Below are positions 53,551 through 63,083 of a stretch of 64,000 bases of DNA, one piece after another. The stretch comes from Virgibacillus indicus (GTDB taxonomy: Bacteria > Bacillota > Bacilli > Bacillales > Amphibacillaceae). Where the stretch lies: assembly GCF_002266285.1 (NCBI RefSeq), contig NZ_NPMS01000002.1, positions 186,001 to 250,000 on the forward strand, in the 5' to 3' direction. Within the stretch, counting starts at the first letter, position 1. Every line of letters begins with the position of its first letter. The position numbers and the translations under genes were made by a program. The notes beneath the pieces were generated by a model, which ran no database searches, was not told where the DNA came from, and saw nothing but the letters and a program-made list of their open reading frames with translations.

Positions 53551-55296
53551 ATGAGTGAAATAAAACGTGTTGCAATTTATTGCAGAGTTAGTACAGAAGA
53601 ACAAGCTACCGAGGGCTACAGTATCACCGCCCAACTGCAAACCTTACGTCATTATACACAATTGTATGGATGGGATATAGCTGAGGAATACGTTGATGAG
53701 GGGATTAGCGGGAAAAACATCAAAGGTCGGCCCGCAATGCGAAAACTTGTTGCAGATGTTGAAAATGATAAGTTCCAAGCAGTTCTTGTATGGAAAATTT
53801 CACGACTTTCACGTAATATGCTGGATACTCTAACATTATTAGACAAATTTGAGGATTACGGAGTTAAGTTTATTTCGTACTCTGAAAACTTCGATACTGG
53901 AAGTCCCATTGGGCGTTTAGTTGTTCAGCTCATGGCTTCCATAGCAGAAATGGAACGGAATACATTATCAGAGAATGTTAAGCTCGGAATGAAACAAAGA
54001 GCATTGGAAGGGGCTTGGAATGGAGGAGTAGTATTAGGATATGACACTGTTAAAAAGGAACTCATTATCAATGAAATGGAAGCAGAAGTAGTAAAATTAA
54101 TATATCATATGTATGCTGACGGCAAAGGGCTAAGAGCAATTTCTAACCACTTAAATAGGGCAGGTTACAAGACAAAACGGAATCGGCAGTTTTCTATCAA
54201 TGGTGTAGCCCAAATATTAGACAATGTTATTTATAGTGGAAAAATAAGTTGGTTAAAGGTAGAAAACTGGGATACAAAACGAAGAAGGGGTAAAAACCCA
54301 AACCCTATTGTTGTTGATGGTAAGCATGAAGCAATTATATCAAACGAACTATGGGGTATTGTTCAAGCAAGAAGGAAAAGTAAGTCATTTAAACAGCGTC
54401 AATCTAACGAGCCTTTCCTACTTAGCGGTCTTTTACGCTGTCCTGATTGTAACAAAGGTATGGTTCCCTCTATTACTACGTATACACTTAAAGACGGGAC
54501 AAAACGAAAGCATCGCTATTATGTCTGTGGTGATTTCCATAATAAAGGATCATCTGCATGTAAAGCAAACTCAATAAAGGCTTATGAAGCTGAGGATTCA
54601 GTCATTGAGAGAATTGAGGCAATTCTTTCTAAAAAAAGGTTACAGAAAATGCTCCAAGACTTGAATTCAAATACCGTTAATGCCCATGGTCAACTCAATC
54701 AGGAGTTAGATGACATTGAGAAACGTTTATCTGAAATAGAGTCCTTACAAGATCGCTATTTAGAAGCATTTGAAAAGAACACCTTACCAACGGCAATCCT
54801 ACAAGACAGGTTACAGAAAATGGGTAATGAAAAAGAAGAGTTGGAACAAAGGAAAAATGAGATAGCTTTACAACTAAGTTCTACTGATTCAAAGGTGATA
54901 CAACCAGAGCTAATGGAGACGCTCCTGGAACACTTCCTCTCGGGGTATAAATCATCTTCAAGGGAGAATAAAAAACAACTACTCCAACACCTAATTAATC
55001 AAATAACGATAAAACAGCTTAAAGACAAATCACGAACAGTCAATGAAATTGAACTTGACTTTGATTTTACAGAGGTCAATATTTCCAAGACCTTTACTCT
55101 TATCCACTTGCTATATCGTGAAACGGATAATGAACACACATTTTCAATACCCGCTTCCGATAAAGAATTACCACCTTATCTGCAACAATTTTTGCCTCTA
55201 TTTGTGGTACGGTTCTCCCTTATTAATGCGAAACCCCCGATAAACCTGCTCCAGCAAAACCAGCCGCATAACCTGATGCGGGAAAGTCATCCTTGA
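53551..55296 (+). CDS. Large serine recombinase 2, CcrB-like, reading through the att core
   Basis: 581 residues from ATG 53551, after AAGGGGGAAAGATAC. Catalytic Ser14 in [21 protein letters not shown] and the zinc-ribbon block [14 protein letters not shown] recall staphylococcal CcrB (from memory: LKDGTKKRIRYYSC). Coiled-coil about 390-460. The last 30 or so codons lie in the att core and antisense rlmH; the natural family end (LPLF-like) comes before. In the excised circle the frame would continue TVVI and stop, giving about 559 residues. Confidence 0.88.
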   Translation: MSEIKRVAIYCRVSTEEQATEGYSITAQLQTLRHYTQLYGWDIAEEYVDEGISGKNIKGRPAMRKLVADVENDKFQAVLVWKISRLSRNMLDTLTLLDKFEDYGVKFISYSENFDTGSPIGRLVVQLMASIAEMERNTLSENVKLGMKQRALEGAWNGGVVLGYDTVKKELIINEMEAEVVKLIYHMYADGKGLRAISNHLNRAGYKTKRNRQFSINGVAQILDNVIYSGKISWLKVENWDTKRRRGKNPNPIVVDGKHEAIISNELWGIVQARRKSKSFKQRQSNEPFLLSGLLRCPDCNKGMVPSITTYTLKDGTKRKHRYYVCGDFHNKGSSACKANSIKAYEAEDSVIERIEAILSKKRLQKMLQDLNSNTVNAHGQLNQELDDIEKRLSEIESLQDRYLEAFEKNTLPTAILQDRLQKMGNEKEELEQRKNEIALQLSSTDSKVIQPELMETLLEHFLSGYKSSSRENKKQLLQHLINQITIKQLKDKSRTVNEIELDFDFTEVNISKTFTLIHLLYRETDNEHTFSIPASDKELPPYLQQFLPLFVVRFSLINAKPPINLLQQNQPHNLMRESHP

Positions 55297-55677
55297 AAAG
55301 GATAGAGCCAAATCACTCCGCTCCTGCACTTCTTCACTAATCCCAAGTGACCCGCCAATCACAAATGCCAGCTTACTTTTGCCATAGGTTGCAAGCTTAT
55401 CCAGTTTTGCGGCAAGCTGTTCGGAGCTGAGCATTTTGCCGTTGATTTCCAGTGTGATTACATACGTATCTTGGTTTATATGTGAAAGGATCCGCTCACC
55501 TTCCTTTCGTTTAACCTCCCGCATTTGTGCATTACTCAGGTTTTCGGGAGCCTTTTCATCTGCCACTTCAATCACATCCACCTTTGCATAGGCACTTAGC
55601 CGCTTTAGATACTCTTCGATTCCCTGCTTCAGGTATTTTTCTTTTAATTTTCCGACCGAAATCACGCTGATTTTCAT
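55198..55677 (-). CDS. rlmH: 23S rRNA (pseudouridine1915-N3)-methyltransferase RlmH
   Basis: 159 residues from ATG 55677 (AGAGGATGAACATA upstream), the canonical RlmH length. SPOUT fold: GKLKEKYL start, knot with [10 protein letters not shown], and the end GEPYHK. It methylates 23S rRNA in assembled ribosomes. The last codons are the right attachment repeat, so the island supplies or borders its stop codon, as orfX does in staphylococci. Confidence 0.95.
   Translation of the reverse strand: MKISVISVGKLKEKYLKQGIEEYLKRLSAYAKVDVIEVADEKAPENLSNAQMREVKRKEGERILSHINQDTYVITLEINGKMLSSEQLAAKLDKLATYGKSKLAFVIGGSLGISEEVQERSDLALSFSRMTFPHQVMRLVLLEQVYRGFRINKGEPYHK
55199..55218 (+). other. Right attachment repeat (rlmH 3' end)
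   Basis: TATTTGTGGTACGGTTCTCC, the reverse complement of the rlmH end (codons for E-P-Y-H-K and stop). Matches the left copy at 35447 at 16 of 20 bases with identical core TACGGTTC. Confidence 0.8.
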
Positions 55678-55909
55678 TATGTTCATCCTCTTATATCAGT
55701 TTTCTGTCATTTATCTATCAAAAGTCAGCAGCAGCATGACAAACTTGTTTGCTGAGTTCCTTTTTCAGGTGTTTTCCTCACTTACCACGTGCATCCGAAT
55801 AGCCTGCTTACCTGCTGAATGCGTTTCAGTTATTTTCCGGACTTATTTTCTTTTGCTTTTCAGTCAGATTCGTGATTAGGAAACTAACAAAATATAATGC
55901 ACTGGTTAG

Positions 55910-56176
55910 CTAGAAATATTTAAAAACCCCGGGTGTTAGTGCCATATATGTGCTCATCGGCGCTGACCAGATAAATGCGATTAACATGAAATATTTTCTT
56001 TTCGCAACAGCTGCTCCAATTGCCAGACATGCCGGCAGAAACAGTGTAAATAATGTGTTCAGAAACGGTTCCATTTGAAATGCCTCGCTATATGGATTGA
56101 AAAAAATAAGAATAAACCATAGGGCAATACTGGTAATTCCCGCAATTCCACCAAGCCATCTGGAAGCAATCAGCAT
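55910..56176 (-). CDS. Small membrane protein
   Basis: 88 residues with about three hydrophobic helices (IAGITSIALWFILIFF near 11, FLNTLFTLFLPACLAIGAAVA near 38, YFMLIAFIWSAPMSTYMAL near 62). ATG after AAAGGAGAAGATCAA. Not recognised. Upstream of rlmH on the same strand, but more than 200 bp away from it. Confidence 0.65.
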   Translation of the reverse strand: MLIASRWLGGIAGITSIALWFILIFFNPYSEAFQMEPFLNTLFTLFLPACLAIGAAVAKRKYFMLIAFIWSAPMSTYMALTPGVFKYF

Positions 56177-56423
56177 TTGATCTTCTCCTTTGTTGTTTCA
56201 TGATTCTATTTTTTAAGAATGAAAAAATACATGACGTTTTTTATTTCATATCTTTATCCATTTTCCATTTGTATACTTTAAAAATACTATATCTATAGGC
56301 ATCAGTAATTGAAAACGCAACCATTTCACTATAAAAGAAAATTTTTTAAGTCTTAAGGTTTATTTTATTTAATAAATGGCTATATACTATCAAATAGATA
56401 AAGAATAGGGTGAATAGATTACT

Positions 56424-56597
56424 TTGGCATCTCGTACATCATTAGAGATCCAGATCGAGCAGCTGAGAAAGAAAATGTATAAGGCATACGAAGCCAATGA
56501 AAGTTATGACTATATCATCAAGATTTCTCAGGAATTGGATACATTGCTTAATAAACTGGATAATCTAGAAAAACCATATCAATCAATCTGGAAATAA
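56424..56597 (+). CDS. Spo0E-like aspartyl-phosphate phosphatase
   Basis: 57 residues from TTG 56424 (AGGGTGAATAGATTAC upstream). Two helices with the family signature ISQELDTLLNKLD near the C-terminus and IEQLRKKMYKAY in the first helix. Spo0E-family proteins dephosphorylate Spo0A~P and delay sporulation. The active motif SQELD is intact. Followed at once by a hairpin. Confidence 0.82.
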   Translation: MASRTSLEIQIEQLRKKMYKAYEANESYDYIIKISQELDTLLNKLDNLEKPYQSIWK

Positions 56598-56632
56598 GCG
56601 GCCGTCTTCGCACGTAGCTGCTTATTTCTTAT
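56591..56632 (+). terminator. Terminator of the Spo0E-like gene
   Basis: GAAATAAGC (overlapping the stop) pairs with GCTTATTTC, followed by TTATTAC. Confidence 0.7.
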
Positions 56633-56723
56633 TACTTGGTTTTTTCAACTTTTCCTGACTCTCCCCGAAAATATATATGCATTTTCTTTATGCGCTGTAG
56701 TACTGCTTGAGTATTCCTGCTTT

Positions 56724-56888
56724 AGTTGAGAGATATTGCCGAAAAGTTGAGAGGCAAACGCCTAAAGTTGAGAGAGGTTTGATGAAAGTTGAAACATAAT
56801 GAATGGAAACGCTGGTTTCTCTCAACTATTTCATCTTGTCTCTCAACTTTGGTGAATATCTCTCAACTAATTAGAACTATCTCTCAAC
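56724..56888. repeat. 21-bp-period inverted array, copy 3 (4 direct + 4 inverted units)
   Basis: Direct cores TGAGA/TGAAA at 56727, 56748, 56769 and 56790 (steps exactly 21 bp); inverted cores TCTCA at 56820, 56841, 56861 and 56882 (steps 21, 20, 21). Same AGTTGAGAGA unit as copy 2. Lies between the Spo0E-like terminator and the 3' end of the carboxypeptidase gene. Confidence 0.9.
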
Positions 56889-56960
56889 TAAGCCCCCTGC
56901 TCTCCTAGTTACGAGCAGCATCCAGGCGAAAAGTGAAGTATAACGAAAAACAGCCTTTGA

Positions 56961-58484
56961 TTAAAATTCATGCTCTGCAAGCATTGTCGCAAGTTCATCT
57001 TCTATCTTCCGTATTTCCTTCGCGTCCCCGAGATAATTATTGAACAAAATAGAAAAGATCAGTTCTTCCCCGTCCATTGCCGTAACATAGCCTGATAATC
57101 CGGAGACACCTGTAATTGAGCCTGTTTTCGCAATAACATTTCCTTTTGCGGGGTCTTCCATCATTCGATTCCTTAATGTGCCCCCAATCAGCCGATCCTC
57201 TTCCCCTGCAATTGGCAGGGAATTTTTAAATACCTTAAACCATTCTGCCTTCTGAATGCCGTACAGCAACATGGTCCATTCATCTGCCGGAACCATATTT
57301 TTATGAGACATACCGGAACCATCACGAATCATCATTGTATCTGTACTCATTCCTAAATCCCCTGCAGTCTGTTCCATGACCTCAAGCCCTTTTTCCCAGC
57401 TGCCTTCCCCATTGAAAATTTTGCCCATTTCCTTTACCAGTACTTCGGAATGTCCGTTATTGCTCAGTTTCATAAACGGGACAAACAGCTCCTCCAGCGG
57501 GATTGACTTTCTGGAAGTTAACAGGGTTGCACTTTCTGGTGTGGCACCCGTTGTTACTTCCGGCAGGCCGGCAAAGGTCACCCCTTTTTCTTCCAGCGAC
57601 TTCTTAAACACATCAGCTGCGTATCCTGCCGGCTCCCATACGGCAACCCAGGATTTGGATGGTGTAGCATTTATCGGCATTTTGCCTTCAATAATAATAT
57701 TATTTGTTCCATGCTCCCGTTCTATCGTAATGTCCTTATCTTCTTTTCCATCTACAATTTCAGTTTTATTAATAATTGTCACATAATCAGTTTCCGGAGT
57801 GAGCATCACCTCTGCCTGACCGCCAATATCCTCTGTCGGGTTTACCTCCACAATCACGGTTCCTGCATCATAGTCCTGATTTGGTGATAGCGTTAATGCC
57901 GATACTTGAGCCCCTGTATAAACTGACTCATCTGACCAATTTATATCCTGTGACAGGCGGATATCATCATACCAGCTGTCATCCGCAATGATATTTCCCT
58001 TTATTCGCTGGATGCCTTGATTCTGCAAGTCTATAGCAAATTGATCCAGGTTTACCTTCATTAATGTTGGATCACCTTTTCCCTTTAAATATACATTGCC
58101 GTGAAGTACATTTCCCTGCACCTTTCCGTCCGTCCATACCTCTGTTGCGAATCGGTATTCCGGCCCAAGTGTTGCCAATGCGGCCGATCCTGTTAACAGC
58201 TTCATATTAGAGGCTGGGTGCAGGCGGATATCTCCGTTTTTGGAATAAAGGACGTCTCCTGAATCAGCACTCCGGATACTGATCCCTGTTACTGCTCCAT
58301 CAAGCAGTTCGTTTTCCAGGATGAGATCGACTTTATCATCCAGTGAGACATACCCATCTTCCTCTTCGTCCGTTGCAGTGATAAATAATGGCTCTTCCTC
58401 TTCAGGTAAAAATAAAAACAAAAAGACCGCACCTACAAGCAGCGAAAGGATAACGAAAAGTTTGATATACCGTTTTGAATTCAT
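56961..58484 (-). CDS. D-Ala-D-Ala carboxypeptidase/endopeptidase (PBP4/DacC type)
   Basis: 507 residues. N-terminal membrane anchor (about 7-26). Peptidase S13 with the active Ser92 in PASNMK (SxxK), SNN near 340 and KTG near 455 (AKTGSITGVSG). A domain insertion between SxxK and SxN is typical of PBP4a. Trims peptidoglycan pentapeptides or cross-links. Start after AGAGGATGTGATG; monocistronic. Confidence 0.92.
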   Translation of the reverse strand: MNSKRYIKLFVILSLLVGAVFLFLFLPEEEEPLFITATDEEEDGYVSLDDKVDLILENELLDGAVTGISIRSADSGDVLYSKNGDIRLHPASNMKLLTGSAALATLGPEYRFATEVWTDGKVQGNVLHGNVYLKGKGDPTLMKVNLDQFAIDLQNQGIQRIKGNIIADDSWYDDIRLSQDINWSDESVYTGAQVSALTLSPNQDYDAGTVIVEVNPTEDIGGQAEVMLTPETDYVTIINKTEIVDGKEDKDITIEREHGTNNIIIEGKMPINATPSKSWVAVWEPAGYAADVFKKSLEEKGVTFAGLPEVTTGATPESATLLTSRKSIPLEELFVPFMKLSNNGHSEVLVKEMGKIFNGEGSWEKGLEVMEQTAGDLGMSTDTMMIRDGSGMSHKNMVPADEWTMLLYGIQKAEWFKVFKNSLPIAGEEDRLIGGTLRNRMMEDPAKGNVIAKTGSITGVSGLSGYVTAMDGEELIFSILFNNYLGDAKEIRKIEDELATMLAEHEF

Positions 58485-58684
58485 TCGATCATCACATCCT
58501 CTATTTTCCTTTGTATCTTATAATTATACATGATTATGGAGGCGGGGTAATGGTTATGAAACTTTTTTACAAAAAATAAGATCAGCGCTCATGTTTTATA
58601 GCCTTTTCGTTTGGGAACGAGGATAATGTAGGTAATCAAGGTCAGGGAAATTTGCCAAAAACCTTACTATAGGAGTGTTTCAAA

Positions 58685-59044
58685 ATGAATCAGGTTTTAT
58701 TCATTCAAACAGGTACAGGAATGGATGTACATGGTCAGGATATTACAAAGGCAGCTGTCCGTGCAGTAGAGAATGCCATTTGGTATAACTCGATGCCCGG
58801 GATTGAAAAAAGCCTCCCCGACCAGCGACTTGAAAACATGAAGGTGAATGTACGTGTTGCTGTGCCGCTGGATCGGGACAAGCTTGATACGGAGAAATTA
58901 AAGGAAGCCATTCCATATGGCAGTGTTACTGTTGATGTGACGGATGGCGGAATGGCCACAAGCAGCGGGATTATTTTAGAGGATAAAGATGATGAGAATG
59001 ATTTAATGTATATTGTTAATGCTGCGGTTGAAGTTGGGTATTGA
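58685..59044 (+). CDS. Lin0512 family protein
   Basis: 119 residues, matching the Lin0512 family from its opening (MNQVLFIQTGTGMDVHGQDITKA) and the DVTDGGMATSSGI block near residue 80. Small alpha/beta protein of unknown role, widespread in Firmicutes. Preceded by AGGAGTGTTTCAAA. Ends before a bidirectional terminator. Confidence 0.85.
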   Translation: MNQVLFIQTGTGMDVHGQDITKAAVRAVENAIWYNSMPGIEKSLPDQRLENMKVNVRVAVPLDRDKLDTEKLKEAIPYGSVTVDVTDGGMATSSGIILEDKDDENDLMYIVNAAVEVGY

Positions 59045-59080
59045 TAGCTCAATTTCAGACAGATAGGATTTCACTGCAGG

Positions 59081-59118
59081 AAAAAGGCTGACAACTTAGC
59101 ATCAGCCTTTTTCTTTTT
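59081..59118. terminator. Bidirectional terminator
   Basis: AAAAAGGCTGA / TCAGCCTTTTT between the convergent Lin0512 and DUF3231 genes. Confidence 0.85.
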
Positions 59119-60121
59119 TTCTAGCTAATTTTTCACGGTCTTCTATTCCTGGAGGCTGCTCTAACCAATTATTCGTTATCATAATATCAGCCCCACTTTT
59201 AGCAAGTCGTGATACCTCCAGCGATAACCGTTCATAATTAACCATCAAATCACTTCGTTGGCTGGCAGCTGCAGCTGTTGCATAGTTCCCTATTCCAGCT
59301 GTCATAATAAGAGACATGTGGAACATCATTAATTTGTCAGAGAATGTTTGGGTTGTGGAGCTGCTGACTCCTACATCTGGTACATGCGGGGCTTCAATCT
59401 CATCATTCAACAGAGTATCTACAAAAATTTTAATATGCTTCTTTGAGACTTCCTTACCCCGAAGCATAAATTCTTGCACCTCTTTTTTTTGCGATGATTG
59501 AGCAAAAGAAAGGCACAACTTAATGCCTACTGAATTTGTCGCTATATTTTGATACAAATAGGAAATTTCAACAGCATTTAATGGTCGTTTCTCATTGAAA
59601 GGATTTATCCCGCTTAAATACTTCTTATTATCCACATAATCCGTTTCTTTTGGAACTTCAATATGAGGATGTCTGGCATTTATTCCTTTTAGGAGAGCAA
59701 TTTCAAGCGAGCGATTAAAGAGGCTGGCGGTTTTAGATAAAGCCTCTGTGAAGTAATTGCGTATATCCTCTCTGGTACTCATTGAGACAAAACCGCTATA
59801 GGATATCATCCCGACCTTCGCCATGTGATTCACATAGCTTAGACAAAATACATCAGAATAGAGCCAAGGAGCGTTCATGTTAACGTCTTGTTCGGTAAAA
59901 CCGTTTGGTACGGCATAGTTATCCTGTTCAAAAATAGCAAGCAGCTGGCTTAAATGATCAGTTGTAATATCGTAAGTATACTGTATAACAGGCTTAATAT
60001 CCGGATCTTCGATATGCTTAAGCATAAATTCTAAAACACATTTTGTCATACTATCATTCATATACCCTGTCCAAAGCGAGGCAATCTCGGCAGATGTCAG
60101 TTTTATTTTCTTTTCATTCAT
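59102..60121 (-). CDS. DUF3231 family protein (intact)
   Basis: 339 residues from ATG 60121 after GGAGGATTCGTG. Two similar helical halves (LTSAEIASLWTGYMND and LNAVEISYLYQNIATN), as expected for this duplicated ferritin-like family, ending NNWLEQPP. Function unknown, found in sporulating Bacilli. It is the intact paralogue of the frameshifted gene at 22322. Confidence 0.88.
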   Translation of the reverse strand: MNEKKIKLTSAEIASLWTGYMNDSMTKCVLEFMLKHIEDPDIKPVIQYTYDITTDHLSQLLAIFEQDNYAVPNGFTEQDVNMNAPWLYSDVFCLSYVNHMAKVGMISYSGFVSMSTREDIRNYFTEALSKTASLFNRSLEIALLKGINARHPHIEVPKETDYVDNKKYLSGINPFNEKRPLNAVEISYLYQNIATNSVGIKLCLSFAQSSQKKEVQEFMLRGKEVSKKHIKIFVDTLLNDEIEAPHVPDVGVSSSTTQTFSDKLMMFHMSLIMTAGIGNYATAAAASQRSDLMVNYERLSLEVSRLAKSGADIMITNNWLEQPPGIEDREKLARKKEKG

Positions 60122-60418
60122 CACGAATCCTCCTCAAAAATGTGTGGATGTAGTTATTATTTCCCATGAAGATGTATTTTATGAGGGTATTGTGATCGAT
60201 AGTACAGTAACTAGAGATGATTGGACCTTCTCCAGATACAATCCAATGATAGAAAAAATATAGCTATTTTAAATAAAACAGCACCTCCAATTATGAGAAA
60301 CAATCATACATAATTATCTTATCAATATGGTGATTTAAGTATTTTTTGAATTTTTTAATTTCCAGGAAGTGATTGTATGGTATTATTATCACTACATATA
60401 AAAAAGGTGGGCGGTTTT

Positions 60419-60964
60419 ATGTTTTCAAGAGAAATTGATGAAGTGCTGGAATTGCGGCTGCTGGATGTTTCCGATGCGGAGGCATTGTTTCAATTAACGG
60501 ATGGCTCCAGGGAATATTTGCGTGAATGGCTTGGCTGGGTGGACACGACAACTACAGTTGATGATTCCCGTGCATTCATCGAACATACACTACGATCTTT
60601 CGAAACGAGGAAAGGACTTACCTGTGGTGTTTTTTATAAAAGAAAACTAGTCGGTACGGCCGGATTTAACAGCTTTGACTGGACGAATAAAATTGGGTAT
60701 ATCGGCTATTGGCTCTCCAAGGATTACCAGGGACTGGGGATTATGACAAAGGTTAGCAGAGCATTGACGGATTATGCTTTCTGCGATCTCAAGCTGAATA
60801 AAGTGGATATCCGGGCTGCCTATGAAAATGAAAGAAGCCGTGGAATCCCCGAAAGACTTGGCTTCACAGAAGAAGGTAAGATTCGCCAGGCAGAATGGCT
60901 ATATGACCATTATGTCGATCATATTGTCTATGGGATGCTGGCGAGGGAATGGATTACGCATTAG
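60419..60964 (+). CDS. GNAT acetyltransferase, RimL/YdaF type
   Basis: 181 residues from ATG 60419 after AAGGTGGGCGG. RimL-like: ELRLLDVSDAEALF near the start, IGYIGYWLSKDYQGLGIMTK acetyl-CoA region near 101-120, and NERSRGIPERLGFTEEG. Such enzymes acetylate ribosomal proteins or small amines. First of a row of small enzyme genes. Confidence 0.88.
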   Translation: MFSREIDEVLELRLLDVSDAEALFQLTDGSREYLREWLGWVDTTTTVDDSRAFIEHTLRSFETRKGLTCGVFYKRKLVGTAGFNSFDWTNKIGYIGYWLSKDYQGLGIMTKVSRALTDYAFCDLKLNKVDIRAAYENERSRGIPERLGFTEEGKIRQAEWLYDHYVDHIVYGMLAREWITH

Positions 60965-61044
60965 CTTTACAGTGAGGGAAGGTTTGCTCATATCACTGGT
61001 TTTAAATATGGATAAAAAGTAAATTTTCAAGGAGGATTGAATGA

Positions 61045-61512
61045 ATGGATCTTGTTTTTAAAACAGGAAAAGCAGTATTTAATTACAGGGTAGCCGGGAT
61101 TTGGATTAAGAATGATCATGTCCTTATACATAAAGATGTAAATGATACAAAATGGGCATTACCAGGTGGAAGAGCTGAAATGTTCGAGGATTCACGCAAT
61201 ACATTAATACGGGAATTTCAGGAAGAGCTTGCTGTTAAAGCAGAAACCGGCAGATTGCTTTGGATTGTTGAAAATTTCTTCTCGTATCGAGGAACCGAGT
61301 TTCATGAAATTGGATTGTATTATGAAGTGGTGGGCGAATCAAGCTTGTTATTTCAATCAGATGCGTTTCATGGTGAAGAAGGCGAGCGGCTAATTTATAA
61401 GTGGCTTCCAATCGGGGAGTTAGACACCGTGGAATTATATCCGGCATTTTTGCGGAAAGGGTTGCGGGCGCTTCCGGCGTATACAGAGCACTTGATTACG
61501 AGGCAGGATTAG
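61045..61512 (+). CDS. Nudix hydrolase
   Basis: 155 residues. Nudix box from GGRAEMFEDS to REFQEELAV (about residues 40-62), with the catalytic Glu pair present. Substrate not predictable. Start ATG 61045 with AAGGAGGATTGAATG upstream. Confidence 0.88.
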   Translation: MDLVFKTGKAVFNYRVAGIWIKNDHVLIHKDVNDTKWALPGGRAEMFEDSRNTLIREFQEELAVKAETGRLLWIVENFFSYRGTEFHEIGLYYEVVGESSLLFQSDAFHGEEGERLIYKWLPIGELDTVELYPAFLRKGLRALPAYTEHLITRQD

Positions 61513-61712
61513 TGAAGTGGCTTGCGAAACAAAATGCTGAAGTTCATAAATTTCTTTAACTTTCAGGTTCCTAATTTAGCTATGCTGTCAATCTTTCTCC
61601 AACACCACTCTTCACTGTACTCAAAACCCAATAATATGTACAATATGAATTAACTCGAAAAAGGAACTGATAACTTAGGCAACGGGGAAATTTTACAGGG
61701 AGGGGAAACATC

Positions 61713-62279
61713 GTGACAACCATTTGCTTAATTCGACATGGGGAAACGGACTGGAATGCTGCCGGAAGACTTCAGGGAAAGACGGATATCCCGCTGAATT
61801 CAAAAGGGGTGAAACAGGCTGAGGCATGCAGTACTTTCCTGACATCCTCGCATTATGATGTATTAATTACAAGTCCTTTAAAACGTGCCAGGCAAACAGC
61901 AGAAATTATCAATCAGCTGCTGCACCTTCCTCTTCTTGTAATGGATGATTTCGCGGAAAGATATTTTGGAGATGCGGAGGGAATGACGTATGACGAAAGA
62001 AGTTTCGCATTTCCCGACAAAAACTATCCAAATCAGGAGGGTAAGGAAGACTTTTCCAATCGGATTATGACAGGACTTCAACATATTAATCAATCCTATC
62101 CCGATCAAAAGGTTTTGCTGGTCGCTCACGGTGCTGTAATCAAATCGGTTTTAAAAGCCTTCGCTGATGATGATGTCAGTATAGGGGAAAACAGGCTGAT
62201 GAATGGCTGTATCAGTAATATTCAATTTGAAAATAAAAAGTGGAATGTAAAAGACTTTAACCGGACCGAGCATTTATAG
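61713..62279 (+). CDS. Histidine phosphatase family protein
   Basis: 188 residues from GTG 61713 after ACAGGGAGGGGAAACATC. Catalytic RHGETDWN (His near residue 9), ERYFGDAEG, and the second His in AHGAVIKS near 146. Phosphoglycerate mutase-like phosphatase, substrate unknown. 17 bp before the methyltransferase gene, probably co-transcribed. Confidence 0.9.
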   Translation: MTTICLIRHGETDWNAAGRLQGKTDIPLNSKGVKQAEACSTFLTSSHYDVLITSPLKRARQTAEIINQLLHLPLLVMDDFAERYFGDAEGMTYDERSFAFPDKNYPNQEGKEDFSNRIMTGLQHINQSYPDQKVLLVAHGAVIKSVLKAFADDDVSIGENRLMNGCISNIQFENKKWNVKDFNRTEHL

Positions 62280-62296
62280 AGAGAGAGAGTGAAATA

Positions 62297-63043
62297 ATGA
62301 CATTGGATAACCTGCAGGAATACGATGACCCAGTTTCCTATGATCAGGAGAATGATCCATATACAGAAGACATCTTTTTTTTAGCCAAATGGGCAGAAAT
62401 GGTGAAAGGTACGATTATTGACTTGGCCTGTGGAACTGGGAGAGCTTCGATACCTTTAGCCAAACAGGGGCACAATCTGATTGGTGTTGATTTGCATAAA
62501 GGAATGCTGGAACAGGCAAAAAGAAAGTCTGAAAACCTGCAAATCGACTGGTTTGAGCAGGATTGCAGCAGACTCGACCTTCCTGTCAAAAGTCCTTTCA
62601 TTTTCATGACCGGGAACTCGTTTCAGCATTTCCTGACAAATGAAGCACAGGATCAGCTGTTAACTTCTGTAAACAAGCATCTGGATAATGATGGAGTTTT
62701 TATATTTAATACGAGATTTCCTGCTGAGGAAGAGATATTACAGTCTGCTGTAGAGGAATATTGGAAATCCTACAAGGAAGATGGACAAAACGTGGATGTT
62801 TATACGGTTGAGGAATATGATGCATTGAATCAGATTCAGGGCTGTACAACGATAAGACGATATGAAGATGGGAATGAAAGGAAAACTAATATCCGTTTGC
62901 GATATGTTTTCCCACAAGAAATGGAACGGTTAATAAATGCAAATGGATTTCAGATCTTGCATCTTTTCGGTAACTGGAAGGAAGCTCCAATTTCAAATGA
63001 CAGCAAGGAAATGATTTGTGTCTGCAAGAAAACGGTGAAATAA
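62297..63043 (+). CDS. Class I SAM-dependent methyltransferase
   Basis: 248 residues. SAM motif I DLACGTGRAS near residue 41, GVDLHKGML near 63, and QDCSRLDLP. The acceptor is unknown. Follows the phosphatase gene and ends at a shared terminator. Confidence 0.9.
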   Translation: MTLDNLQEYDDPVSYDQENDPYTEDIFFLAKWAEMVKGTIIDLACGTGRASIPLAKQGHNLIGVDLHKGMLEQAKRKSENLQIDWFEQDCSRLDLPVKSPFIFMTGNSFQHFLTNEAQDQLLTSVNKHLDNDGVFIFNTRFPAEEEILQSAVEEYWKSYKEDGQNVDVYTVEEYDALNQIQGCTTIRRYEDGNERKTNIRLRYVFPQEMERLINANGFQILHLFGNWKEAPISNDSKEMICVCKKTVK

Positions 63044-63083
63044 AAGGACCACACATCGATCATAATGTGTGGTCCTTTTCATT
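63042..63083. terminator. Bidirectional terminator
   Basis: 15-bp perfect stem AAAAGGACCACACAT / ATGTGTGGTCCTTTT between convergent genes. Confidence 0.9.

Larger units (their letters stand above)
35447..55218. mobile_element. SCC-like genomic island integrated at the 3' end of rlmH
   Basis: About 19.8 kb bounded by direct repeats of the rlmH end. It carries two large serine recombinases beside rlmH, the second CcrB-like, and defence cargo: DUF4062, CBASS, type I R-M, AIPR-like protein. rlmH is the integration site of staphylococcal cassette chromosomes, whose target reads GA(A/G)GC-TATCATAA. Base composition is visibly more AT-rich than the flanks. Assignment rests on target, repeats, recombinases and reading-frame closure in the predicted circle. 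Confidence 0.82.
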
